A stretch of DNA of 31,598 nucleotides from Taibaiella helvus_B (GCA_040392805.1 JBEBVI010000008.1:1-31598); one strand, 5' to 3'. Numbered from the stretch's first letter, positions 23,579 to 31,598 are shown. Made by a program: numbers and translations. Notes: generated from the letters alone by a model not told the origin.

Positions 23579-23607
23579 TTGCCCGGCGGGGCTTGAGTGT
23601 ACTTTTG
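23579..23607 (+). promoter_or_regulatory. Promoter of the module 2 propeller gene
   Basis: TTG (23579-23581), 18-bp spacer and TACTTTTG (23600-23607) match the Bacteroidota promoter. The leader to the ATG at 23647 would be about 33 nt. Confidence 0.65.
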
Positions 23608-23646
23608 TTGTATAAATTTTTTTTCTTCATAAAAAAATAAAAGGAT

Positions 23647-25809
23647 ATGAAATTAAGATTACTAATTACAATATTATTGAGCTCAATAATATTGCAGCTG
23701 CAAGCACAAAATGTAGTTTTTGACTGGGTGAATCAGTATGGGGGAGCCGGAGTAGGAACATATACAGGAATTAATTCTATTGGACAACAATTAGCAACTG
23801 ATGAATCGGGATATATATATAATTATGGACATTTCGGTAGTACTTCTTCTGGACTTGTAGATTTCGACCCCGGACTTGGTGTCCATAATTTAAATCCAGC
23901 ATCTGGACTGCTATTTATCACCAAAACTGATGCCCAGGGGAAATTTTTATGGGCCAAGAATTTTGGACCTAAATCTTCTTCGGTGCTTGGGGGAGGTATC
24001 TCTGTGGATAAAGAAGGATACATATATGTATCCGGATTATTTACGGATACTGCTGATCTGGATCCCGGTCCGGGAGTGGCTGAATATATAGCGCCTCCGG
24101 GGCTAAATAACGCTTTTATTATAAAACTGGATACTAATGCTAACCTTATATGGGCGGGTGTTATTGAGTCAAATGAGCCGAACCCCACTGTTAATTCGAT
24201 GGTTATTGACAAGCAATCTAACATATACATAACAGGGTCTTTTAACGGTGTAGTCGATTTTGATCCGAGCAGTTCTACTGCCACACTGGCTACACCATCT
24301 TATTCAGCTACCGCCTTTATATGTAAATGGGATAAAAATGGGAAATACGTATGGGCAAAGAGTTTCGATGGCGTACCGCAATCTTCTGGTTCTTATGGCT
24401 TATCACAAGGGTATTCCATTGCCCTGGATGATTATGGGAATATCTATTCTGTTGGCAATTATAGCCAGGAAGTGGACTTTAACCCAAGTACAGGTATTGC
24501 AGATACTTTTATTTTAAGAGTAGCATCTATAAATCCTAATCATAGAAATGTTTATATTTCAAAATTAGATAGTTTGGGTGATTTTTTGTGGACGAAACAT
24601 TTTGCAGGATATACTTTAAGTAATTTAGGCAATTATATTGCCGTAGATAAAAATGGTAATGTATACATTACAGGATATTTTGGAGGTAGTGTAGATTTTG
24701 ATCCAGGTCCCAATGAGGTTATAATGTCAGCGCCAACTTCAATTGCTGTAGGCAGAAGTGCTTATGTTGTTAAACTGGATACTTATGGCAGCTTTATCTG
24801 GGCTAAACAACTCGGTACACCCACAAGTGGCTATGCAGAAGGATGGGCAATAACATTGGGTGACCCAAATACATGCAATGACTATAATCAGGATATTTAT
24901 GTAGGAGGTACATTTAGAAGAAGCCCGATAGATTTTAATCCAGGTTCGGATCCCGTGGTATTGATACCTAAAGGTACTACTGAAGATGGATATGTATTAC
25001 GACTGAATTCGGACGGTAAGTTTATTTGGGTAAAACACCTTGAGAATATTCTTGTTAGAGATATTATGGTCAACGCATCAGGTAGCGTATTCACTGCTGG
25101 TCACATGAGAGATTCGGCAGATTTTAATCCCGATGCCGGCGCCAACCAGATTCGGACTCTCTTAGGCACTTTGGACGGCTTTATCCACAAAATGATATGT
25201 GTTGATACCAATTCGGCATCAATTGAAGTTACCTCAGGATGCCACGGGCTAACCCTGAATTGTGAAACCTATACTACAAGCGGTACCTATACCCAAAGAT
25301 TAACCAACCATTTTGGCTGCGACAGCATTTTAACTATCCACCTCACCATAGAGCTACCGGAAGCAGAGATTAATGTTGATGAATATACCTTAGGCACAAC
25401 GCAGGATTTTGCTACCTACCAGTGGCTCCTAAACGGTGAGCCCATAGCCGGCGCAACGGGCAGTACCTATACTGTAACGGAAAACGGTAATTATACTGTA
25501 GTAGTCACTGACGATAATGGCTGTACAGATACATCCAATGTATATGTTGTAGACAATGTAAATATTAATGATATACAGAGTATCGGTAAGCATATAAAAG
25601 TATACCCCAATCCTGCTGAAGATATTCTATTTATAAACAGCCCCATTGCTGTACAGGTACTATTAACCAGTGTGGAAGGCAGGGTAGTAAGCAGAGCCGA
25701 TCAGGCTACGCAGCTAAGCCTTAAAGACCTTGCTCCGGGTATTTACCTGTTGCATATTACAGACCAGGAAGGACAATTGATGAAAACAAAGAAGATCATA
25801 AAAAAATAG
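23647..25809 (+). CDS. Secreted seven-bladed beta-propeller protein with T9SS type A signal (module 2)
   Basis: The 720-residue protein has a regular signal peptide (1-21, ...LQLQAQ). Seven SBBP-like repeats follow (about 22-520), each with a VDFDPG-type segment: VDFDPGLG, ADLDPGPG, VDFDPSSS, VDFNPSTG, VDFDPGPN, IDFNPGSD and ADFNPDAG. Then come a Cys-containing SGTYT...FGCDS module (about 525-570), an Ig-like module (YQWLLNGEPIAGATG, about 580-635) and a T9SS type A sorting domain (VYPNPAEDILFI to the end). The module order is identical to that of the module 1 protein. The conserved Asp/Asn loop could bind Ca2+, but this is inference. A long hairpin and then the 1309-residue protein gene follow on the same strand. 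Confidence 0.9.
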   Translation: MKLRLLITILLSSIILQLQAQNVVFDWVNQYGGAGVGTYTGINSIGQQLATDESGYIYNYGHFGSTSSGLVDFDPGLGVHNLNPASGLLFITKTDAQGKFLWAKNFGPKSSSVLGGGISVDKEGYIYVSGLFTDTADLDPGPGVAEYIAPPGLNNAFIIKLDTNANLIWAGVIESNEPNPTVNSMVIDKQSNIYITGSFNGVVDFDPSSSTATLATPSYSATAFICKWDKNGKYVWAKSFDGVPQSSGSYGLSQGYSIALDDYGNIYSVGNYSQEVDFNPSTGIADTFILRVASINPNHRNVYISKLDSLGDFLWTKHFAGYTLSNLGNYIAVDKNGNVYITGYFGGSVDFDPGPNEVIMSAPTSIAVGRSAYVVKLDTYGSFIWAKQLGTPTSGYAEGWAITLGDPNTCNDYNQDIYVGGTFRRSPIDFNPGSDPVVLIPKGTTEDGYVLRLNSDGKFIWVKHLENILVRDIMVNASGSVFTAGHMRDSADFNPDAGANQIRTLLGTLDGFIHKMICVDTNSASIEVTSGCHGLTLNCETYTTSGTYTQRLTNHFGCDSILTIHLTIELPEAEINVDEYTLGTTQDFATYQWLLNGEPIAGATGSTYTVTENGNYTVVVTDDNGCTDTSNVYVVDNVNINDIQSIGKHIKVYPNPAEDILFINSPIAVQVLLTSVEGRVVSRADQATQLSLKDLAPGIYLLHITDQEGQLMKTKKIIKK

Positions 25810-25845
25810 TACTGTCAGGGACGGCACTATTGATATTATAAGGAT

Positions 25846-25900
25846 ATTTAGGTATTAAGATGATATTGTCTCCCTGTAGCAATTATCTTAATGCCTAAAT
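25846..25900 (+). terminator. Long inverted repeat between two secreted-protein genes
   Basis: ATTTAGGTATTAAGAT (25846-25861) and ATCTTAATGCCTAAAT (25885-25900) pair over 16 bp with one G-T type mismatch. A few further inner pairs shorten the loop to about 17 nt. It lies 36 bp after one stop and 46 bp before the next ATG. The tail TTGCTTTG is only moderately T-rich, so this may be a terminator, an attenuator or an operator. Confidence 0.5.
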
Positions 25901-25946
25901 TGCTTTGTCAGCCTTTTCGCTTTATGTATCGTTCTAAGAAATACTA

Positions 25947-28900
25947 ATGAGAATAGTAAAAATAACAATAGGGCTCTTTCTCTGCTTCACTATGTGCTAT
26001 AATATGGCCATAGCCGGTACTTCCATTTCTTTTATAGAGAACCTGGGGCAGTGGGATCATCCCGGAAAGTTTAAGGCAGATATTCCGGGTGGTGTACTGT
26101 TCCTGTCGGGCAAAGGGTTTGTCTATCATTTTTCCCGTCAACAGGAAATGGGATGTTCTCATAAACAGCACAACCATAACGAGCATGACGCTACTATTAC
26201 CGTTGATCATCATGCTTATTTAGTTCATTTTATAGGCTGCAATGATCATGCGGTCTATATGCCGGCTGATAAGCGGGATTATTATCATAATTACTTTATG
26301 GGTAACGACCGTAACCGTTGGAAAGGTAATGTGGGTTTATATGGGAAGGTCGTACAAAAGGATATTTACGATGGTATAGATATGGTAGTATATAGCGGGG
26401 AACATACGGTAAAATATGACTTTGTGATCAGTGCAGGAGCCGATCCGCAACAAATAATATTAGGTTTTGAAGGTGTTAGCCCGGTGTTGGATAATGAAGG
26501 GAATTTAGTGCTAAGCACTTCGCTTAATGAAGTAGTGGAAAAAGCACCTTATTGTTACCAGCTCATAGATGGCAGGGAGGTTGTCGTGAGGTCAAGATAT
26601 AAAATGAATAAAAGGGGAGAGGTGTGTTTCGAGTTTCCGGACGGTTATAACACAGCCTACCCATTAATTGTGGATCCGGTCTTAGTTTTTGCTACGTATA
26701 GTAGTGCAACGGGTACGGCTGACTATTTCAGCTATAGTTCCACCTATGACAAACAGGGGAATTTATATGCAGGAGGCCAGGCGTCAAATGTGGGTACAGG
26801 ATGGCCTGCTACAACGGGAGCTTTTCAAACAAGACATAATGGGAGGGCAGATGTTGTTATTAATAAATACAATCATTCCGGGTCCGATATTATATTCTCA
26901 ACTTATTATGGTGGTATTTCAGATGAGTTTCCCAATGCAATGATTGTAAATGATCAGAATGAATTGATCGTAGTTGGCAATACACTTTCTGCAGATCTGC
27001 CGGTAACAGAAGGATGTTATGATAGCACGTTAGATATCGGTAGAGATTTGTTTATTGCCCGTTTCAATCATTCGGGATCAGAGCTTCTTGGGGCCACTTA
27101 TATGGGTGGCGGAGGACACGAACTGGTTGCTATAAGCATGAATGGAGGGACAAATAGTGGTGTTTCCGGCCAGAACCTTACTTCTGCTATTGAAGTCAAT
27201 TGTGACCATAACGGTAATATCTGGGTCATTTCCTCATCCGGTTCCAGAGATTTTCCCGTAAGCAATAATGCATATCAGCAGACATACGGAGGAGGCATTT
27301 CAGATGTAGTCCTGTTTCAACTCGACCCCTCCTGCTCTAACTTATTGTATAGTACTTATATCGGAGGAGGCAGTACGGATGCCGGATTTGGCATACAGTT
27401 TAATAGAGAGAACAATATAGTGATTTGTGGCGCCACTTTAAGTAACAATTTTCCTGCTACTACCGGGGTATTAAACCCACAAGCATTGGGAGGAGGCAGT
27501 GATGGTTTTGTGAGTATTATAGATCCTGTTACCGGAAATTTATTATACTCAACCTATTTAGGTACTGATAATTTGGATCAGGCTGTCAACCTGCAAATAG
27601 ATAATGCTAACCAGGTTTATGTATTGGGGCGAACTATGGGCGACTACTCCGTGTCTCCCGGAGTGTATCATATGGCCGGTACCGATGTGTTTATTGATGT
27701 GCTCAGCCCGGATCTCAGCCGGTCTTTACACAGCACCCGGTTAGGTATCTCGCAGTCGGAAACAAAGCGTTACTTCCCATCCTCTTTTCTTTTGGATATA
27801 TGTGGCAATGTTTATGTTGCCGGTATGGGAAATAGTTCTGTCAGTAATACCGCAGCAGCTATTCTTCCTACAGGTTTACCGACCACAGGCGATGCCTTTG
27901 AGCATACGGCAAAAGATTTTTGGTTTGTGGTATTGCGGCCTGACTTCAGCAATTTATTATTCGGTTCTTATTTTGGATCCGGCGAAAATGATCATACCCA
28001 CATGGGTGTTCATCGTATGGATCCCGATGGCGTTATATATCAGTCTATATGTGCCGGTTCAGCCAACTATCCCGTTACTCCGGGAGCTGTTGCTACATCA
28101 AAAAGCAATAGCGGACAGGACATAGTAAGCTTTAAAATAAACTTCCAGCTTTCCGGCGTACGTTCCTCCATAGGGTTAGCCGATAATCAGATCGCTGAAG
28201 GATGTGCCCCCTACACGGTACAATTTCAGAACAATTCCCGTTCCCCTTACAGCATGGATTTTACCTGGGACTTTGGCGATGGTACGCCGCAGAGCACTCT
28301 ATCCAACCCATCTCACACCTTTTCCCGGCCGGGTATTTATACCGTAGTTCTGCACGCCCGCAGCGACTCCGCCTGCAAAACAGATGACTATGATACCTTA
28401 ATCATTACCGTGCGGACTGTAGAAGCACCGGTAATACAAACAGCAGATACACTTGTCTGCAGCGGAACAAATGAAATACCACTATGGGTGGAAGTAACCA
28501 ATCCACAAGAAGTTACCTATCAATGGGAACCGGTAACTGGCATCTTAAGTGATGCCAGAAAACCGGTTATTACCGTTAATCCATCATTAAACACCACATA
28601 TACGGTAACCGTAACCAATCATAGTGGTATTTGCAGCCGCTCTGTGACGGATACCGTCCGGGTTCATTTCTATCCCCGCTCTTTAACCCTGCATACACCA
28701 GACACCGCAGTATGCGAAGGAGCCGAAATAGAAATCAGGGCAGAAAGTACACCCGGCTATAGCTACTACTGGAGCCCTGTTACCGGTGTCAGTGACACTT
28801 CCGTACTGGAACCATTGATTACGGTTACACAACCTCAGCTCTACCAGCTCACAGCCTCCTACCCCGGCTGCCCCGACACGGTGCTGCTACTGGATATAGA

Positions 28901-29876
28901 TATGCAGGCAGTACCCCGTTTAAAGATAACACCATCACAGGCAGTCTGTGCCGGAACGCTCATAGCCCTGGGCTCCGAAGTCAGTCCCTACCGAAAGGAT
29001 TATCATTATACCTGGACTCCCGGTGAAAAGCTGAGCCATCCCCATTCACCCAATACCAGCTTTACAGCAGACTCAACCATAACCTGTTATTTAGAAGTAG
29101 CCACACCTATTGGTTGTACGGCCCGCGATAGCGTACGTATTACCGTCTATCCGGGAGACTTTGCCTCTGTTATTGCCGATACCGGATATTGTCCTGGCAG
29201 AGCGGTAACTCTATGGGCAGAAGGCGGCATTACTTATACCTGGACACCCTCCTATGGTCTTAATGACAGCAGCATAGCCCGGCCAATGGCTTCACCTGCT
29301 ACTACCACGCAATACCGGGTGTATGTAACCAGTGCACAGGGATGCGTAGATACCCAGGAAGTCTGGGTGATAGCATATCCTGAAGCGGTAATTAATATGC
29401 CGGATAGTATCACGCTATACCCGGGAGAGCAATATCACTTAAAACCCATAAGCAATGCTCACTATTACCAATGGTTCCCGCCATCGGGCATTAGTAGTAC
29501 AGATATCGCCAATCCCGTAGTTTACCCGGAGGTGCGTACCCGTTATTATGTCACGGCAACCACAGAGCACGGTTGCGTGGTTAATGATTCAATAGATATA
29601 CTTGTAGCGGGAACGCTACTGGACATACCCAACGCCTTTCGTCCGGGAGCATTCACCTTCAAACCGGCGAAAAGAGGTATTGCAAGTATGATCCGGTTTG
29701 AAGTGTACAACCGCTGGGGTAACCGGGTATTCGATGCTGATAATATTGATGAAGGCTGGGACGGCACGTACAAAGGTGTAGCGCAACCTATGGGTGTTTA
29801 CCTATATATTTTTGAAGGCGTACTGGATAATGGGCGAATCGTATCGCGTCAGGGAAATGTAACACTGCTGAGATAA
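25947..29876 (+). CDS. Large secreted propeller/PKD/Ig protein with T9SS type B (gliding-motility) C-terminus
   Basis: The protein (1309 residues) has a signal peptide (1-23) and a DUF7948-like N-terminal domain (about 27-245, starting ISFIENLGQWD). SBBP-type propeller repeats (about 250-735, units such as DIIFSTYYGG and NLLYSTYIGG) are followed by a PKD domain (about 745-825, FTWDFGDGTP...PGIYTVVLHA). Several Ig-like repeats come next (about 830-1215, YQWEPVTG, YYWSPVTG, YTWTPG, YTWTPSYGL, YQWFPPSG). The C-terminal CHU_C/gliding-motility domain (about 1220-1309, IPNAFRPG, EVYNRWGNRVF, PMGVYLYIFEG) is the T9SS type B signal. A His-rich stretch (HKQHNHNEHD, about 72-81) interrupts the N-terminal domain. 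A surface adhesin or envelope role is likely but not proven. Confidence 0.9.
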   Translation: MRIVKITIGLFLCFTMCYNMAIAGTSISFIENLGQWDHPGKFKADIPGGVLFLSGKGFVYHFSRQQEMGCSHKQHNHNEHDATITVDHHAYLVHFIGCNDHAVYMPADKRDYYHNYFMGNDRNRWKGNVGLYGKVVQKDIYDGIDMVVYSGEHTVKYDFVISAGADPQQIILGFEGVSPVLDNEGNLVLSTSLNEVVEKAPYCYQLIDGREVVVRSRYKMNKRGEVCFEFPDGYNTAYPLIVDPVLVFATYSSATGTADYFSYSSTYDKQGNLYAGGQASNVGTGWPATTGAFQTRHNGRADVVINKYNHSGSDIIFSTYYGGISDEFPNAMIVNDQNELIVVGNTLSADLPVTEGCYDSTLDIGRDLFIARFNHSGSELLGATYMGGGGHELVAISMNGGTNSGVSGQNLTSAIEVNCDHNGNIWVISSSGSRDFPVSNNAYQQTYGGGISDVVLFQLDPSCSNLLYSTYIGGGSTDAGFGIQFNRENNIVICGATLSNNFPATTGVLNPQALGGGSDGFVSIIDPVTGNLLYSTYLGTDNLDQAVNLQIDNANQVYVLGRTMGDYSVSPGVYHMAGTDVFIDVLSPDLSRSLHSTRLGISQSETKRYFPSSFLLDICGNVYVAGMGNSSVSNTAAAILPTGLPTTGDAFEHTAKDFWFVVLRPDFSNLLFGSYFGSGENDHTHMGVHRMDPDGVIYQSICAGSANYPVTPGAVATSKSNSGQDIVSFKINFQLSGVRSSIGLADNQIAEGCAPYTVQFQNNSRSPYSMDFTWDFGDGTPQSTLSNPSHTFSRPGIYTVVLHARSDSACKTDDYDTLIITVRTVEAPVIQTADTLVCSGTNEIPLWVEVTNPQEVTYQWEPVTGILSDARKPVITVNPSLNTTYTVTVTNHSGICSRSVTDTVRVHFYPRSLTLHTPDTAVCEGAEIEIRAESTPGYSYYWSPVTGVSDTSVLEPLITVTQPQLYQLTASYPGCPDTVLLLDIDMQAVPRLKITPSQAVCAGTLIALGSEVSPYRKDYHYTWTPGEKLSHPHSPNTSFTADSTITCYLEVATPIGCTARDSVRITVYPGDFASVIADTGYCPGRAVTLWAEGGITYTWTPSYGLNDSSIARPMASPATTTQYRVYVTSAQGCVDTQEVWVIAYPEAVINMPDSITLYPGEQYHLKPISNAHYYQWFPPSGISSTDIANPVVYPEVRTRYYVTATTEHGCVVNDSIDILVAGTLLDIPNAFRPGAFTFKPAKRGIASMIRFEVYNRWGNRVFDADNIDEGWDGTYKGVAQPMGVYLYIFEGVLDNGRIVSRQGNVTLLR

Positions 29877-29919
29877 TGATAATTTTTATGCCTTAGAAAA
29901 ACCTCACTAACTGATATTA

Positions 29920-30228
29920 ATGGAACTTTTTACGAAGAAATACTTTTATGTTTATATCTCCACTAACGACTTGTGTAACTGCCTGTACACGGGTTTGTCC
30001 GGCTCTTTAGCTATAACATTGCGTCAATGGCAGGAAGACCGGTTTGCACGCTCCGGCATCTATTCCGATTGTCGCAAACTTGTCTATTGGGAACGCTATA
30101 TGACAGTAGAGGAAGCGCTAAGCAGGGAGAAAGCCATCAATAAATTATCTTTCCGAAAAAAAATGGCTTTAGTGTTGTCGCAAAACCCATCCTGCCAACC
30201 TCTGCAGTCAGGTACGATTATTATTTGA
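29920..30228 (+). CDS. GIY-YIG nuclease family protein
   Basis: This 102-residue protein has the single small domain of the YhbQ-like GIY-YIG group. The first motif is degenerate (YVY at 10-12 instead of GIY), the second is YTG at 23-25, the catalytic-type arginine is R35 (LRQW) and the acidic residue is E70 (SREKAI). The typical C-terminal NPSCQPL follows the LVYWERY strand. It starts 43 bp after the large secreted protein and may be read from the same transcript. Free-standing proteins of this group have no settled role and nuclease activity is uncertain here. It borders the recombinase scar and the Abi gene. Confidence 0.78.
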   Translation: MELFTKKYFYVYISTNDLCNCLYTGLSGSLAITLRQWQEDRFARSGIYSDCRKLVYWERYMTVEEALSREKAINKLSFRKKMALVLSQNPSCQPLQSGTIII

Positions 30229-30331
30229 CTGCGTCGTTTATTCCTTTCTGTACCGGGGAGGCTTTTTTCAGCTTGGAAGCTTACGTTTTATATCATCTTG
30301 ATTTATTAAGTTTCCGAAGGGTAACATATAA

Positions 30332-30493
30332 ATCATAGAGGATACTACTACCTGCTACACCCACCATTCTTTTGTCACTATTATGTAGAACAGCGTCGAA
30401 CCTGAGACAATGATTAGTAAAGCGCTTGGGTACTGTTCCACTAAGACGACAGATGCCTATTGGGTTTGTTTGAAAATAATCAGGTTAAAGAAG
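30332..30493 (+). pseudogene. Remnant of a tyrosine recombinase (integrase) C-terminus
   Basis: In one frame, 30332-30493 reads ...CYTHHSFVTIM, a TAG stop at 30386-30388, then NSVEPETMISKALGYCSTKT and TDAYWVCLK. This lines up with the end of phage-type integrases (RHTFAT..L..G....VSK.LGH.S..TT..Y). The arginine of RHTF is H, the LGH histidine is Y, a stop sits inside the domain, and everything upstream is gone. The nucleophile-position tyrosine (DAY) remains. It is a decayed fragment next to the Abi_2 gene and marks a former mobile element. The match is short, so confidence is moderate. Confidence 0.55.
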
Positions 30494-30516
30494 CCACAGC
30501 GGCACCGACAATCTTC

Positions 30517-31413
30517 CTACTTCCATAAAGGCTCACTTTCCCAGTTTTTTGGAAAGTTCATAGCAGTAGGATCAACATTAGGGTATTGTGCAAAGAGACT
30601 TTTTAATTTATTAGTGAATGTCGTTTTAGGATTAACCGTCTGAAGGAGGTATCTTATCATACATAAGATAAAATAAGTTCGGTTATTCTTTATCGATGTA
30701 TTATTAAGCCAGGTCTTTTTAGGGTTCCGGGGAAATTCTGCAGTAATGCTCATACCCCTGTTCCATAGCCTTGAATGGTGCGCACAAACATTCCTTATAT
30801 AAACTATGCTATGCAACCAACTGATAAATACTTTATCTGATACCCCAAAAAAATTTGCGACCTCTTTTTTCTCACGTGATGGGCGAAGATTGCTGTATAG
30901 CATAGATAACGTACCGAAACTCATTATTTCCATTGTCATCCATGATGGTGGGAGCGGGTCAGAATACTTATTCCTGAAAGCATTTATAAACTCCTCATCA
31001 CTTCGTTTATATTCATCCCCGATTTTTGAAATTGTCCCGGCATGTTTTACCGGATTTTTAAAGTGGTTGGGATCCTTAAACCAGAAAGCCCCATGTTTAC
31101 ACGACAAAACGTAGATCATTTTAGCTCTTACTGCGACCTCTATCTTTTCCAGTTCGGAAATTACCAGCCTTCGCAATTCCCTGTCAAAGCAGTAAAGCTT
31201 GAATACGGACTCAAAATCGGAGTTGGGTTTGAATTTGTGATTTGACTTGTCTTGGAGTAATGGATACCAATAACCACTTAGACGATAATAGCTAATAGCT
31301 TCGAGGAGATGAGCTGCCTTTTGGGGATCTTTTATTAAAAGCCCCCTTTTAGCTAATTGGTCCAATTGTTCCGGATAGGTTGTGGCTGGTTTCCCGTAAG
31401 GGATTTTACTCAT
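30517..31413 (-). CDS. Abi_2 family protein (AbiD/AbiF-like abortive infection)
   Basis: From ATG 31413 the protein has 298 residues. It belongs to the Abi_2 (AbiD/F) family, whose members abort phage infection and carry a HEPN-type ribonuclease fold. The N-terminal pattern TYPEQLDQLAKRGLLI and ISYYRLSGYW, the middle YCFDRELRRLV, and SWMTMEIMSFGTLSMLY are typical. The HEPN-like active motif R207-N-x3-H212 (RNVCAHHSR) is intact, so the gene looks functional. The frame is open to 31485, but the promoter at 31483-31511 would start transcription near 31476, inside that extension, so the start at 31413 (MSKIPYGKP) is preferred. No antitoxin or partner gene is visible in the window. Confidence 0.9.
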   Translation of the reverse strand: MSKIPYGKPATTYPEQLDQLAKRGLLIKDPQKAAHLLEAISYYRLSGYWYPLLQDKSNHKFKPNSDFESVFKLYCFDRELRRLVISELEKIEVAVRAKMIYVLSCKHGAFWFKDPNHFKNPVKHAGTISKIGDEYKRSDEEFINAFRNKYSDPLPPSWMTMEIMSFGTLSMLYSNLRPSREKKEVANFFGVSDKVFISWLHSIVYIRNVCAHHSRLWNRGMSITAEFPRNPKKTWLNNTSIKNNRTYFILCMIRYLLQTVNPKTTFTNKLKSLFAQYPNVDPTAMNFPKNWESEPLWK

Positions 31414-31482
31414 AGCGTCAAAAAGTAAAAAGCTTACCCTAAGCGCCCTGTTCTGACGGGAAGGGGGGTAAGCATGTTGATG

Positions 31483-31511
31483 CAAACATACAAAAAAATT
31501 TTAGAAAACAA
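31483..31511 (-). promoter_or_regulatory. Promoter of the Abi_2 gene
   Basis: On the minus strand, TTG (31509-31511), 18-bp spacer and TATGTTTG (31483-31490) fit the Bacteroidota promoter. The leader to ATG 31413 would be about 63 nt. This position decides against the upstream ATG at 31485. Confidence 0.65.
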
Positions 31512-31546
31512 GCTAAATCCGGTTTATGTCTGGTAAAATCGTTTTA

Positions 31547-31598
31547 GTAACGGTGTCAAAATAACTTCCCGGCTTCAATGCTCAGGAGATGCCTCCAC
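31547..31598 (-). repeat. Dispersed repeat R2, copy 3 (inverted, cut by window end)
   Basis: On the minus strand it reads GTGGAGGCATCTCC at the window edge and ends GGGAAGTTATTTTGACACCG then TTAC. It aligns along its full visible length with 20405-20457. The repeat may continue beyond the window. Confidence 0.65.

Noticed and set aside
25181..25189. Perfect DnaA-box 9-mer TTATCCACA
   Set aside because: It lies within the coding region of the module 2 propeller gene and is most simply a chance match.
31414..31485. 24-residue upstream extension of the Abi_2 protein
   Set aside because: The promoter -7 box overlaps the upstream ATG, so transcription would begin after it; the family-like sequence starts at MSKIPYGKP.

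Overview
The window looks like chromosomal DNA of a Bacteroidota bacterium, most likely of the Chitinophagales/Chitinophagaceae type. Three things point there: Bacteroidota-style promoters (TTG-N18-20-TAnnTTTG) before several genes, C-terminal type IX secretion (T9SS) sorting domains on three large exported proteins, and a typical housekeeping set for the phylum. No rRNA, tRNA or CRISPR array was seen. The species cannot be named from the sequence.

Left part (1-13.4 kb), housekeeping. After the 3' tip of an unidentified gene come an M16 zinc peptidase, a proline dehydrogenase, an HU protein and RecO on the + strand. A small membrane protein (DUF6787-like), ObgE, adenylate kinase, a thioredoxin-fold protein and an RluE-like pseudouridine synthase follow on the - strand. 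Then come an LpxD-like acyltransferase (+), a membrane-anchored J-domain protein (-) and a thioredoxin (+). The 840 bp between adk and obgE are filled with two families of dispersed intergenic repeats. The rluE-like/lpxD divergent region holds a terminator-like hairpin, a strongly AT-rich tract and a perfect DnaA-box match.

Middle part (13.5-25.8 kb), the most interesting region. Two gene modules with the same layout lie in the same direction: a NarL/LuxR-type response regulator and a TPR-containing membrane histidine kinase on the - strand, divergent from a secreted seven-bladed beta-propeller protein with a T9SS type A signal. Each divergent promoter region carries its own palindromic, operator-like sites (TTGAGT/ACTCAA in module 1, TGCAGTA/TACTGCA in module 2). 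This suggests that each two-component system controls its own secreted propeller. Between the modules are a four-helix membrane protein and an exported single-PDZ protein. Copies of one dispersed repeat family (R2) lie downstream of both regulators and at the right edge of the window.

Right part (25.9-31.6 kb). A 1309-residue protein combines a DUF7948-like N-terminus, propeller repeats, a PKD domain, Ig-like repeats and a gliding-motility (T9SS type B) C-terminus. It is followed by a GIY-YIG family protein, a decayed tyrosine recombinase fragment and an Abi_2 (AbiD/F, HEPN) phage-abortive-infection type gene. These last features look like the remains of a mobile defence island.
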